This document shows, piece after piece, positions 44,187-54,900 of a stretch of DNA of 64,000 bases (its first letter is position 1; each line of letters starts with the position of its first letter). The notes under the pieces are model-generated. The model did not search any database. It saw nothing but the letters and a program-made list of their open reading frames with translations, and had not been told where the DNA came from. The DNA comes from G963669295 sp963669295 (GTDB taxonomy: Bacteria > Bacteroidota > Bacteroidia > Flavobacteriales_D > CALLUQ01), in contig OY769938.1 of NCBI GenBank assembly GCA_963669295.1, forward strand, positions 5,394,001-5,458,000, given 5' to 3'. Position numbers and translations under genes: made by a program.

Positions 44187-45752
44187 ATGGAAGCGATACA
44201 CTACATAGTACAGCGATGGGTATTGGCACTGGCCTTTACAGGCCTGGTAGTGTTTGGTACTGCTCAAAGCCTGGAGATCTACCAAATCAACATCACCAAT
44301 GGCGATGCTGCGGTGATCCTCACCAAAAATGCGGATGGCAGCATTCGAAAAGCCGTACTAATTGATGGCGGGCAACGCTCTTCGGAAATCATCCTTGCTC
44401 CTTTTTTAAATGAATATGTGCAACACTCCCATTTCGATTGGGTCATCCTTTCGCATTACCACGACGACCATTACAAAGGCTTGATTAACCTGATGAAAGG
44501 TGAACTGGAAACCTGTAAAATCAATACCCCCGAAGGGCCTAAATGGATGACGTGTAGTGTATTGATTGACCCAGGAGGGTACGACATTGACGACCCAATG
44601 GAAGGTGCACCATATTGTTCGATTCAGGCAGATTACACCTTTCCCAAAGCGGACAACAACTGGCCCATGATACCGCTGAAACTCACGCCCGATAAAAAAA
44701 ACCTGGCGACTAATGCCGATGGCAGGTACCTCCCTGCCACCTGGGTAAAAAGGTACTTGCAAGGAGTGGCCAACATGTACGGCAGGAATGGCTTTAACCA
44801 CGAAACGCCGAAAGACAACCAGGCCTACTTCGAAGCCCCCATTGTAATTGATGTGCTCGACAATGGTGCAGGCATCAGCGAAGCGGTAACCCTCAAATGT
44901 GTGGCCATGAACAGCTTTAACATTAAACCCGATGGATCGGGGTTTGAAGCCGTGAGGGAAGTACCCAAAAGCTTAAATGCCAACAACTTTAGCTTTGCCT
45001 GGGTGTTGGAGTTTGGGGAATTTCGCTTTTATACCGGTGGCGACCTTGGAGGGCATAGCGATGGTACCTATATCAACCAGGAAACTGCAGTAGCCGCTTA
45101 CCTGCACGGCACTTATCCCAACAGCGAACCCCTTACTCCTCCTGGAGGTGCTTCTCCCGGAAAGTTTCCCGGCCACGTATGTGTGTACAAAGCCAACCAC
45201 CACGGTAGCAACGAAAGCAATTACCCCGATTTGCTCAACACCTGTGTTCCTTCTTCCTTCATCACATCGGTTGGATCGAATGTAGGCTGGCACCTGCCCG
45301 GACAGGAATCGTTGCTTCGCTTTTTCACCACCACCGTGTTCAATGCGCAAAGGAACTTCTTGTTTACAGGGCTTTATGCTTACCCCAAAGATGAAATTGA
45401 CCTGAAAAGTTTTGAAGCATTGAACCCCGACAACAAAGGCACTCAAGATGACCTTGGCTTTTGCATAAGCCGTCGGGAAGCCGTCATCACTGCTACCGAC
45501 ATGCTTCCCGGAGCGTTGATGGGCGATCAAAATCATTACAAGATCGAAGTGAAACTTGCTCCTGTCATTGGATTTCCTCCTGAACCACATCCCATAAGCA
45601 ATGCGAGTATGTATACCATTTACTGCCTGCCTGCCCCACAAAAAGCAAAAGCCCAGGGGCCAACCACTGCCATGGTGAAGAAAAGTGGTTTAGCGGCCGA
45701 TGAAAATAAAATCGTAACCATACCCATTTTATGCCATCACAAAACCAAATGA
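44187..45752 (+). CDS. secreted ComEC-like metallo-beta-lactamase hydrolase, paralogue 1 (521 aa)
   Basis: The signal peptide is within MEAIHYIVQRWVLALAFTGL and ends near FGTAQS. The metal-binding motif HxHxDH is intact at H90-H95 (LSHYHDDHYKG). Further MBL marks are the GGDLGGH segment and KANHHGSNES (H338-H339), which is the HHG motif of ComEC/Rec2-type MBL proteins. Those relatives lack the membrane channel when they stand alone, as here. They are usually predicted phosphodiesterases or nucleases acting on extracytoplasmic DNA or nucleotides; the true substrate is unknown. At over 500 aa it is longer than the usual 250-350, with an added insertion around 110-230 and a C-terminal part ending LPAPQKAKAQGPTTAM. 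The start is 1 nt after the previous stop. Confidence 0.88.
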   Translation: MEAIHYIVQRWVLALAFTGLVVFGTAQSLEIYQINITNGDAAVILTKNADGSIRKAVLIDGGQRSSEIILAPFLNEYVQHSHFDWVILSHYHDDHYKGLINLMKGELETCKINTPEGPKWMTCSVLIDPGGYDIDDPMEGAPYCSIQADYTFPKADNNWPMIPLKLTPDKKNLATNADGRYLPATWVKRYLQGVANMYGRNGFNHETPKDNQAYFEAPIVIDVLDNGAGISEAVTLKCVAMNSFNIKPDGSGFEAVREVPKSLNANNFSFAWVLEFGEFRFYTGGDLGGHSDGTYINQETAVAAYLHGTYPNSEPLTPPGGASPGKFPGHVCVYKANHHGSNESNYPDLLNTCVPSSFITSVGSNVGWHLPGQESLLRFFTTTVFNAQRNFLFTGLYAYPKDEIDLKSFEALNPDNKGTQDDLGFCISRREAVITATDMLPGALMGDQNHYKIEVKLAPVIGFPPEPHPISNASMYTIYCLPAPQKAKAQGPTTAMVKKSGLAADENKIVTIPILCHHKTK

Positions 45753-47341
45753 ACCTGCACCACTACATAACGCCCCTACTGCGCCATTTCCTTGCTGGAA
45801 TTTGTGCATTGCTCTTCATTACCGGCCACGCCCAAACGCTGGAAATTTATCAGATCAACATTACCAATGGCGATGCTGCGGTGATCCTCACCAAAAATGC
45901 GGACGGCAGCATTCGTAAGGCGGTACTGATTGATGGTGGGCAACCCTCTTCGCAGCGTATTTTAGTGCCCTTTTTAAACGAATACATCCAACATTCGAAA
46001 TTCGACTGGATCATTCTTTCGCACTACCACGACGATCATTACAAAGGACTGGTAAACCTGTTTAGAGCAGACAGTGAGACACGATTGCTGGTAGACAAAA
46101 CAAGCGGCTCGATGGCAGCCAACAAAGGCATTACCACCAAGGTGTTGATTGATCCGGGAGGGTACAAAATTCATGAGCCCCTTGTGGGTGATCCCTTTTG
46201 CTATGTAGATCCCAACTACGAATTTCCTACTACCGATAACACCTGGCCGCAAATGCCTTTCAAGCTGAACAGCAGCAAACAGCCATACAAGCAAGCCAAC
46301 CAAAAACTGCCTGGCAAAGACGAATGTTATGTACCTGCCTATTGGATCAATCGTTACCTCAATGGGGTAGCTGCTATGTACAAACGCAACAAATTTGAGC
46401 ACAAAACACCCCATGCTACCCCCGAATACTTTAGCTCGGCCATTGAAATTGATGAGTTAGACAATGGCAGTGGCAGCAAGGAAAAAGTAAAACTGCGCTG
46501 TGTAGCCATGAACAGTTACAACATGAAAGCCAATGGCAGTGGTTTTAAAGATACCCGCCTCATAAAAGGAGGCAACAACGCCAACAACTTTAGCTTTGCC
46601 TGGATCTTGGAATTTGGCAAATTCAGGTTCTACACCGGGGGCGATTTGGGCGGCCATACCGATGGCACCTACATCGACCAGGAAACGGATGTGGCCGCTT
46701 TCTTACAACAACAATACCCCAACAACACCCCCAAAGTACCTGCTGTAACTCCAGTAGGTAACTTCCCCGGCCATGTATGTGTGTACAAGGCCAACCACCA
46801 CGGCAGTAACGAAAGCAACTACGGCACCTTGCTCAACACCTGTGCCCCCACTACCATCCTTACCTCGGTAGGGTCGAATGTAGGCTGGCACCTGCCTGGA
46901 GAGGAATCACTCACCCGGTTTCGCTCAACCAAGGCCTTCAATAAAAACCGCAATTTCTTCTTTACAGGGCTGTATGCCTACCCCAGGTACCCCATTAATT
47001 TAGAGGAATTTGGCAGCGATCAGGCGGATGAAAGTACGGAGAGTGAAAACCTAAGTGCTTGTGTGCAACGCAGAACAGCCGTAATCATCATGTTCAATAC
47101 TTTGGCCGGATCCTTTATTGGCGATCAAAACCATTACAAGGTAGAAGTGAAATTGCACAACCACTTTCCGCCCAACATCCATGGCTATAGTATTGGCGAA
47201 AAAAGTCTGTACACCGTGTACAACCTGCCTGCCCCGCAAAAAGCAAAAGACCAGGGCCCCACTACTGCCTTGATTAAGAAAGCAGGAGCAGATGGCGTTG
47301 AAAATAAAGCATTAACCATACCTGTAGTATGCCACGAATAA
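45749..47341 (+). CDS. secreted ComEC-like metallo-beta-lactamase hydrolase, paralogue 2 (530 aa)
   Basis: Closest to paralogue 1: the mature start LEIYQINITNGDAAVILTKN is identical over 20 residues. The HYHDDHYKG motif, TGGDLGGHTDGTYIDQET and KANHHGSNESNY are conserved, so the metal site should be functional. I choose the ATG at 45749, which overlaps the upstream stop as ATGA; the frame is open to 45731, but the six extra codons would only lengthen the signal peptide, which reads LAGICALLFITGHAQ. The C-terminal LPAPQKAKDQGPTTALIKKA matches paralogue 1 closely. Insertion segments around residues 120-200 differ strongly between paralogues, which may reflect different substrates or partners (inference). 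Confidence 0.88.
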   Translation: MNLHHYITPLLRHFLAGICALLFITGHAQTLEIYQINITNGDAAVILTKNADGSIRKAVLIDGGQPSSQRILVPFLNEYIQHSKFDWIILSHYHDDHYKGLVNLFRADSETRLLVDKTSGSMAANKGITTKVLIDPGGYKIHEPLVGDPFCYVDPNYEFPTTDNTWPQMPFKLNSSKQPYKQANQKLPGKDECYVPAYWINRYLNGVAAMYKRNKFEHKTPHATPEYFSSAIEIDELDNGSGSKEKVKLRCVAMNSYNMKANGSGFKDTRLIKGGNNANNFSFAWILEFGKFRFYTGGDLGGHTDGTYIDQETDVAAFLQQQYPNNTPKVPAVTPVGNFPGHVCVYKANHHGSNESNYGTLLNTCAPTTILTSVGSNVGWHLPGEESLTRFRSTKAFNKNRNFFFTGLYAYPRYPINLEEFGSDQADESTESENLSACVQRRTAVIIMFNTLAGSFIGDQNHYKVEVKLHNHFPPNIHGYSIGEKSLYTVYNLPAPQKAKDQGPTTALIKKAGADGVENKALTIPVVCHE

Positions 47342-48927
47342 ATACATCCATATCTCCAAAGGCATTCCACCGATGCTTGCGCAGCTTACTGCTGTGGGCA
47401 TTGTTGGTAGGCAGCTTACCCTTTGCCACTGCCCAACACCTGGAAATTCATCAAATCAACATCAACAATGGCGATGCCTCGGTAATCGTTACCAAGGGGG
47501 CTGATGGAGAAATTCGCACAGCAGTATTGATCGATGGAGGCCTCACCAGCTCCGCTAACTTTTTGGTGCCCTACCTCAATACCTACATCCAAAAACGACA
47601 TTTCGACATGGTCATCGTGTCGCACTACCATACCGACCATTACAAAGGGCTGGTGAACCTGTTCAAAGCCGACAAGCCCGCCAACCAACTGATCAATAAA
47701 CACGACATGGAGGAAGGCAAGCTCGATGGCATCACCACCAACGTCCTCATTGACCCGGGAGGGTTTTCGTGGGATGGTGCGCAGAAAAAATTTGTTTTGA
47801 CCCTCCCCTATGTGGACCCGGCAACAGACAATAGCAAACCACAATTTCCACTCAAAACCGATAAAGGGGGAAATTTGATCTTGGCAGGTGACCATCCTCA
47901 ACCTGCTTACTGGGCCGGTCGTTTTTTGAGTGGGGTAACCGCCATGTACAAGCGCCATAACTTTGAACGCTATTCTCCAGAAGGTTTTCCTGCCTATTTT
48001 AACACTGCCATCCAAATTGACATCCTGGACGATGGCCAGGGGCATGCCGTTCCGGTAACCTTGCGCTGTGTGGCCATGAACAGCTTTAACCTCAAAGCCG
48101 ACGGCTTGGGATTTAAAAACACCCGTGTAATAAAGGGAGGTAACAACGCCAACAACTTTAGCTTTGCCTGGGTACTGGAATTCGGACAATTCCGCTACTT
48201 CACAGGAGGCGATTTGGGAGGCCACGAAGACGGTGCTTACATTGATCAGGAAAGTGATGTAGCCGACTACTTAAAAACTGCCTATCCAGAAAACATTCCG
48301 CTGGATCGATACGCTCCCGATGGCGATAAATTCCCCGGCCATGTGTGTGCCATGAAGGCCAACCACCATGGCAGTAACGAAAGCAACTCGCAAGCATTCA
48401 TTGATGTATGCGCTCCTTCGGCATTCATCACTTCGGTAGGCTCTAATGCCGGATGGCACCTTCCCGCAGTGCCTTTTTTGGGGCGGTTGAAGGCCATGAA
48501 AAAGTTCAACGATAACCGGTATTTTTATTTCACCGGACTGTATGCCTATCCTGATTATAGAGTAGATATGAGTGCTTTTGAGGAAGGTGCAGTGCCTGTG
48601 GACGAAGGAGATGTGGGTGAAGAAGAAAGTGATTTCTACACGCAAGCTCCGTTAACCGATGCAGAATGTAGGGACCGGCGGGCCGTAGTGATAGCACAAT
48701 TGGGTACACAACCCGGCACTTTTATCGCCGATCAAAATCACTACATCATCAAAGTAAACTTAATGAACAAAATGTTTGGGGTAATTGGAGCACTGCCCAT
48801 TAGTAAGCGGAGTATGTTTGAGTTGATGACCGTACCCGCTCCACAAAAAGATCCTGAGAAAGGGCCCACGGAAGCTTTACCCACAGAATTTTCTACCACT
48901 GGTATTATGTGTCATGATGAAAAATAA
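47329..48927 (+). CDS. secreted ComEC-like metallo-beta-lactamase hydrolase, paralogue 3 (532 aa)
   Basis: Third and most divergent of the tandem MBL genes, overlapping the second by 13 nt. The signal peptide is SLLLWALLVGSLPFATAQ. The catalytic segment is SHYHTDHYKG, so Asp replaced by Thr between the second His and the metal-binding Asp is tolerated (HxHxDH kept). TGGDLGGHEDGAYIDQES and KANHHGSNESNS are conserved, as is VPAPQKDPEKGPTEA near the end. It carries an acidic insertion, VDEGDVGEEESDFYT, around residues 423-437. The three genes must come from two rounds of tandem duplication; retention of all metal ligands in all three argues against redundancy. All are predicted exported, unlike the large proteins encoded around them. 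Confidence 0.87.
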   Translation: MPRINTSISPKAFHRCLRSLLLWALLVGSLPFATAQHLEIHQININNGDASVIVTKGADGEIRTAVLIDGGLTSSANFLVPYLNTYIQKRHFDMVIVSHYHTDHYKGLVNLFKADKPANQLINKHDMEEGKLDGITTNVLIDPGGFSWDGAQKKFVLTLPYVDPATDNSKPQFPLKTDKGGNLILAGDHPQPAYWAGRFLSGVTAMYKRHNFERYSPEGFPAYFNTAIQIDILDDGQGHAVPVTLRCVAMNSFNLKADGLGFKNTRVIKGGNNANNFSFAWVLEFGQFRYFTGGDLGGHEDGAYIDQESDVADYLKTAYPENIPLDRYAPDGDKFPGHVCAMKANHHGSNESNSQAFIDVCAPSAFITSVGSNAGWHLPAVPFLGRLKAMKKFNDNRYFYFTGLYAYPDYRVDMSAFEEGAVPVDEGDVGEEESDFYTQAPLTDAECRDRRAVVIAQLGTQPGTFIADQNHYIIKVNLMNKMFGVIGALPISKRSMFELMTVPAPQKDPEKGPTEALPTEFSTTGIMCHDEK

Positions 48928-48946
48928 TAAAACAGCCGCCTAACCT

Positions 48947-51900
48947 ATGTCGCTACAAGCATTTTATACCTACCTCGACAACTACCTCGACACCCACGAC
49001 AACCTGGTGTTGGATGCCGACTTTGTTAGCGATGGCGGGCTGGATACTACCAGCTTCAATGCCCTATTGTACCTCATCCCCTCCACTCAGTTGGAGTTTT
49101 CCAATCCGGTGGTAACCCTCACTTCCAACCACGAAATTACCATTGAAGTAGACACCAATGGTGCCTCTATGCTTTACGGCAAAGTAACCCACGATTTATG
49201 TGTGTATATTCTTGAAGACAGCAGCGGCAACATTCAATGGGAGTTGGCAGGTACCCTCAACAACTTTAAGTTCGACACCCTGTTCGAGCAAAATCTTATT
49301 AGTGAAAACCAGTGCAATGCTTCCCTCCTACCTCCCGTTACTTTTAATGAAGTAAGTATTGCCGTACGCACAGCAGACTTGTTTTACCAGGTAAAGCAAG
49401 ACCGCTCACCCGACCAGTGGAGCATTCCCGGATTATCGATGTTCAGCATTGGCAATATGGGGTTTCTTTGCAAAATCGAATACCCCGGTGGGTTTTCCAA
49501 ATCCACTACCTTCAACATCAGCGGCCACATTACGCTGGGGCAGTCTACCGACATTAAAATTGAAGTGGGCATCATCAGTCCTGCCGGAGGCGTAAAAGAC
49601 ACCTGGAGCATCAACATCTCCTCTCCTACACCACTGTCGCAAGCCTTTCACGACTTGTCGAACCTGTTGTTCTTCAACGACCTCAACAACCTGATGCCAT
49701 CGGATTTGTTGGACGATTACAAACAGCGGGAAGGCGTATACATCGATTCCATCAAGATTTTATTTTACGCCTACAACTACTCCATTCAATCCATCGACTT
49801 TACCATTGATGTGGTGAAGCACTGGAGCATTTCATACATCGACTTTACCGGCTGTTTGGTACAAATGCGCATTTATCCTAACAACATTAGCGATACGCTG
49901 GGGATGCTGGCCATTACAGTGCCCATGCAGTTCGATACCAACAATGCCATCTCCATCAACCTGTTGATACAAGGCATCAACAACGACTGGACACTTTCTT
50001 TTACCGGGCCGGCCTCCATTGGCAGTGTGTTCAACCTCACCAATGTGCCTGGCTCTTCCAGCGATGTTTCGGACTACGACTTCCCTTCCGGCCTTACCGC
50101 CCTCAACAACATTTACCTCGAAGAATTCACCACGGTCTTCAACCCCATTCCTTCCAAAGCCTATTTTTCCAGGGCCACCTTTGCCATCAGTTCCGGTCCA
50201 TGGAACCTGATCGACAATATGTTTGAAGTGGAAAACATGTACCTCTCCATTTCACTCATCAACGGCAGCAGCACCAACGGTGGAAGCTACATTACCGGTG
50301 TGTTTTCGGCCACCAGTTTAATTGGCGGCACCAATGGCTTTGAAGTGACCCTACGCGCCGAATTGTTAAAAGATGGTTGGATATTTACTGCTACCGCCAC
50401 CAACATCAGCTTGCGCGAAGTGGTGGTGGGCTTGCTTTCGATGCTCAACATCGACGTGTCCGACAGTCAGTGGGATGCCAATGTAGAATACCTGTTGCTC
50501 TCCATCAACACCACCAACAACTCGTACCGTGGTGCCGGGAATGTGACCTCTAAATGGCCCATCAGCATTGCAGGCAACGACTTTGAATTGGATGTAGATG
50601 TGAAGGTAGACATCACCGCCTATACGGGTCAAAACCCTCCCCCTTCTTCGGGGTACATACAAGGTATTTTAGGGCTACAAGGCGATTTACCGGCAGGGTT
50701 TCAAAACTGTGAGCTGAAACTCACCTACGACTTTGGCGATGAAGACAAATACATTGCCGAATTCCTGGGGGCTACCCTTACCTTTTACAAAGATCGCAGT
50801 CGCATAGAGCTCAACCTGGGCGATTGGAGCCTGGGCCACATCATCGAAAAGATGATCAGCTGGGCCGATCCTGATAGCGACGCCACATTGGATGCACCTT
50901 GGGATATTTTGAACGACATCAGCTTAAAAGGCCTCTACTTCTTCTTCGACTTTGGTGTCGACGAGAATGCTAAGAAAACGTATGGCATTGAATACCGTCC
51001 GCAAAGTGCCATCAACATTGGATTCATCTACATCGATGGCATTTCATTGATTTATGGAGAAGACGAAAATGGCGAAGGCGAAGTAAACATTAAGCTGGAG
51101 GGCAAGCTCTTCGGGCAGGAAATTCCCGAGTGGGACTTGATGAAGCCCGATACGGCGCCAGAAGTTCCCGGCGGTGGCGATGCTTTGTTTTACATCGACT
51201 ACCTGGGGCTGGGGCAGCACGTAAGCCTCACCGACTACAGCTCGATTGAGAACATGGATACTGCCATACAAGCGTATAAAGATGCCTTCAAAACCCCACC
51301 CAAAACCGATCCGCTCAGCATCTTAACGCAAACCGGTCCATCCATTCAATACGACGAAAATAGCAACTGGATGATTGGTGCCAGTTTTGTGGTGATGGCT
51401 ACCGTAGAGATGGCTGTTATCTTTAACGACCCCAACCTTTATGGCCTCAAAATCAGGCTGTGGGGTGAAAAAGCCAAGAACTTTGCCGGCCTCAACTTCG
51501 AGATCATGTACAAGAAGGTGAGTGAAGACATCGGCATGTTTGAAGCCACCATTGCATTGCCTGCTGTATTTACCCACATTGAGTTGGGTGAAGTATCGGT
51601 CATCATCCCATCGTTTGGCATACAAATATTTACCAACGGTAACTTTAAAATTGATGTAGGATTCCCTAAAGGCCTCGATTTCTCGCAATCGTTTGGGGTG
51701 GAAGTCTTCCCCTTCCTCGGCTTTGGTGGATTTTACTTCGCCTACCTCAACAGCACTACTGCCGGTGATGAAATCCCACAAATCACCAGCGGTACCTTCG
51801 ATCCTGTCATTGAGTTCGGCATAGGCTTCTCCATTGGCGTGGGCAAAACCATCAACGAAAGCATTCTAAGCGCTGGGTTGGACCTGGTGATTGACGGTAT

Positions 51901-54900
51901 TTTTGAAGGCATACTTGCCTTCTACAACCCCAATCCACCGCCCGGCAGCACTACCCCGGCCAAGTCGGATGCCTTCTATTTCTGGGTACAGGGAACCGCT
52001 GCCATTGTAGGAGAATTGTATGGTTCCATCGACTTTGTGGTGGTCAAAGCCTCGGTCAACATCCGCATTTCATTGATGGCGCGCGCCACGCTCGAAGCGT
52101 ACAAATCGCTTACCTACTATGTAGAGGTACGCGTTACCGCCTCCGTTACCGTGAAAGTAAAAATTGCGTTTATCAAGGTTTCTGTCGACTTCTCGTTCGA
52201 CATTAACCTCAATGTAAGCTTCGAAATTGGGTTCGATCAAACCCCACCATGGACATTGGCTTCCGACCACCAGGCAGCACAACAAAGGCGGTCGCTGCGC
52301 AGGTCGTTACGCAGCACACGTGCCCTGCAAACAACAGGCTTCCATGCCATTAGCATGAACTGGAATGCCATTTCGCACCAAAGTGGTGGCAAAACACCAT
52401 TGGAAATTTACTTCGTTCCGGTACTCAGCGTATCGACCGATGTGAACAACCCTACCACCCATGCCAGCGACACACAACACGCCCGCTATACGGCCAACCT
52501 GTTCATTGAAAGTCCTGACAACAACTCTCCTACCCACCTGGGCAGTTCCTTTGTGGAGTTGACCAAAGGCGTATTGGCATGGGCCATCAACTCCAGCTCG
52601 GAAACCACCAACAACAGCTACTACGAGCAAGTGCTGGCTGAAACAATTACATACGACCAACTGGTGAACATCTACGACTACCTCGCCTGCCAAAAAGGAG
52701 GCATCATCCCTGTCGACAGCATCACCGGATTCTTGCAAGCCTTCTCGCAGGTCAACATCATCTACAACCACGACGAGACCGACATCAATGCCAGCATCTT
52801 CCCCATGCTGCCTGAATTGATTCTCCTCACTCAACTGGGTACCGAATCGCCAGAAACCATTGCCGATTTCAGTACCTACAACATGATTAACGAGCAGTAT
52901 GAAGAAGAAATACTGACCTACTTCGAGCAGCTCAATGTAAAATACCTCAACGACCTTGAGCAGGAAAACGATACCCATTGCAACGAGTACTCTACCAATA
53001 ACCCACCTGATGATGAAGACAAATCGATGGCTTCTTTCATGTACCAGGATTACTTCTTGTTGCTGGCCAAATCGTCGGTAAGTGCTGCCGTTAGCCATTT
53101 AAAAGCACTGCCCTACAGCTACCCGGGAGGCACTACCTCATCGTTGAATCAAATAGCCACACAATACGGCATTACCGCCTCTTCTATTGCTACTGCCAAT
53201 CGAAACACGGCATTGAGTAGCGACTTGAGCCTGCTCATCAATGGCACTACGTACACCATACAACCGGGAGAAACGCTGAACGACATCGCCACCAAATTCA
53301 GCACCTCTGTATTCGACATTGTGTCGGCAAACCGGGTGGTTGCTGGCTTGTTTAACAGTGGTGTACACATTACAGGACTTGAAACCAATTCTTCGATTGA
53401 TTACACCACCACGGGCAGCGAAACCTTCCAAACACTGGCCGATGCCATCACCCCCAAAAGCCTCGACACCAACCACCCGCAATACGGTAACATCCCCGAG
53501 CTGATCGGAGCAACCGATATTGCCTTTTTGCCTTTCTTGCTGAAACCGGAAACCATCCACATCAGCCTGCCACAATACCAGGCCAAGACAGGAGAAACCA
53601 TCCACGACATTACCCGGAAATTTGGGCGTATTAGAACCAGGTACTGGGGACAGCAAAACTTCATTGTTCCCAACTTGTTTGTTGCCGGAACCACCATTAT
53701 GTCGGATACCAACACCAGTTATGTGGTGCAAAGCACCGATACTATTCAAACCCTGGTGTACGAAATCATTGGTTTCTCGGAAGGCACCACCAGCCAGGAA
53801 TTGGATGCCATTGCACAGCTCATGCCACTCATTAACGACATGGACAATTTGCTGCAACCTATGGCCTTTGTGAACCTTTACCCATTTAACTATGTGGCCA
53901 ACAACAACACCAACCAAACAGACACCTTCGACAGTGTGGCCAACGGCTTTGGCCTTACCATTGATGCGCTGGTAGCTGCCAATGGTAATGTGGTGGATGT
54001 ATTCCCGGCGGGCACTGCGCTTACCCTTACCGAAGTGCAGCAAATGAATGTGGGCGAGCTCATCAACCAATTGGAAGAGCAAGAGCAATTCAACAACATC
54101 TCGGGCATGGCAGCCCGCTTTATGCTGCATGGTTTACGCCTGCCTGCACCGGGTGCCTTCGATTCTTCGTACGATCCCAATTCTACCCCTACCTATCCGT
54201 TGTATGAATTAACCGGACAGAGCTTTAACATACCACCACTGCAAACCAACGACCAGTACCTTGTTATTTTGGAGCGCAGCACCTCCGGTACCTGGATCAA
54301 CTTCGACACTCGAAATGCCGATACCAATGCCATTGTAGGCGACGACAATGAATTGATCATTCAAATTACCAATCAAGACATTGCCAACATCAATGCGCTG
54401 CTTGGTACTACCCTCAATCCACCCATTCAGCACCTGTTGCCCAGCAGCAATTACGAGGAAGTGGGTCAGCGGTATACCTTCCAGCAAAGCATCTTGTGGC
54501 AATACAATGGCACCGCACTTTGGGAAACAGGCGACAACATCGATGTTACCCCTACCATTTGGCCCTTCCCCGCCACGTTAAATCACCAAATATGGTTGGG
54601 AAAAACGCTGCAACCTAAGGTCAACCTTGTGGTGGGTAGCCACGACTACGATACTGCTCCACTGGTAACCACCCCGGTAGCCAATTACAGTTGGGGACTG
54701 TTGGTACCGCTTTCTATTACCGAAGTGCCTGCCACTGTGAATGGAGAGATTGTAAAGCAACCCAACACCTATCAAATCAATGGAACTGATGAGGCCAGCA
54801 CCCTCTTGCTCGAACAATTAATTTTGGTCAACAATCCGCTGAGCGGCAATGGCATTATTGATGAAATCCACCTCCTTTATCCGCCCAACTCTACCGCCAA

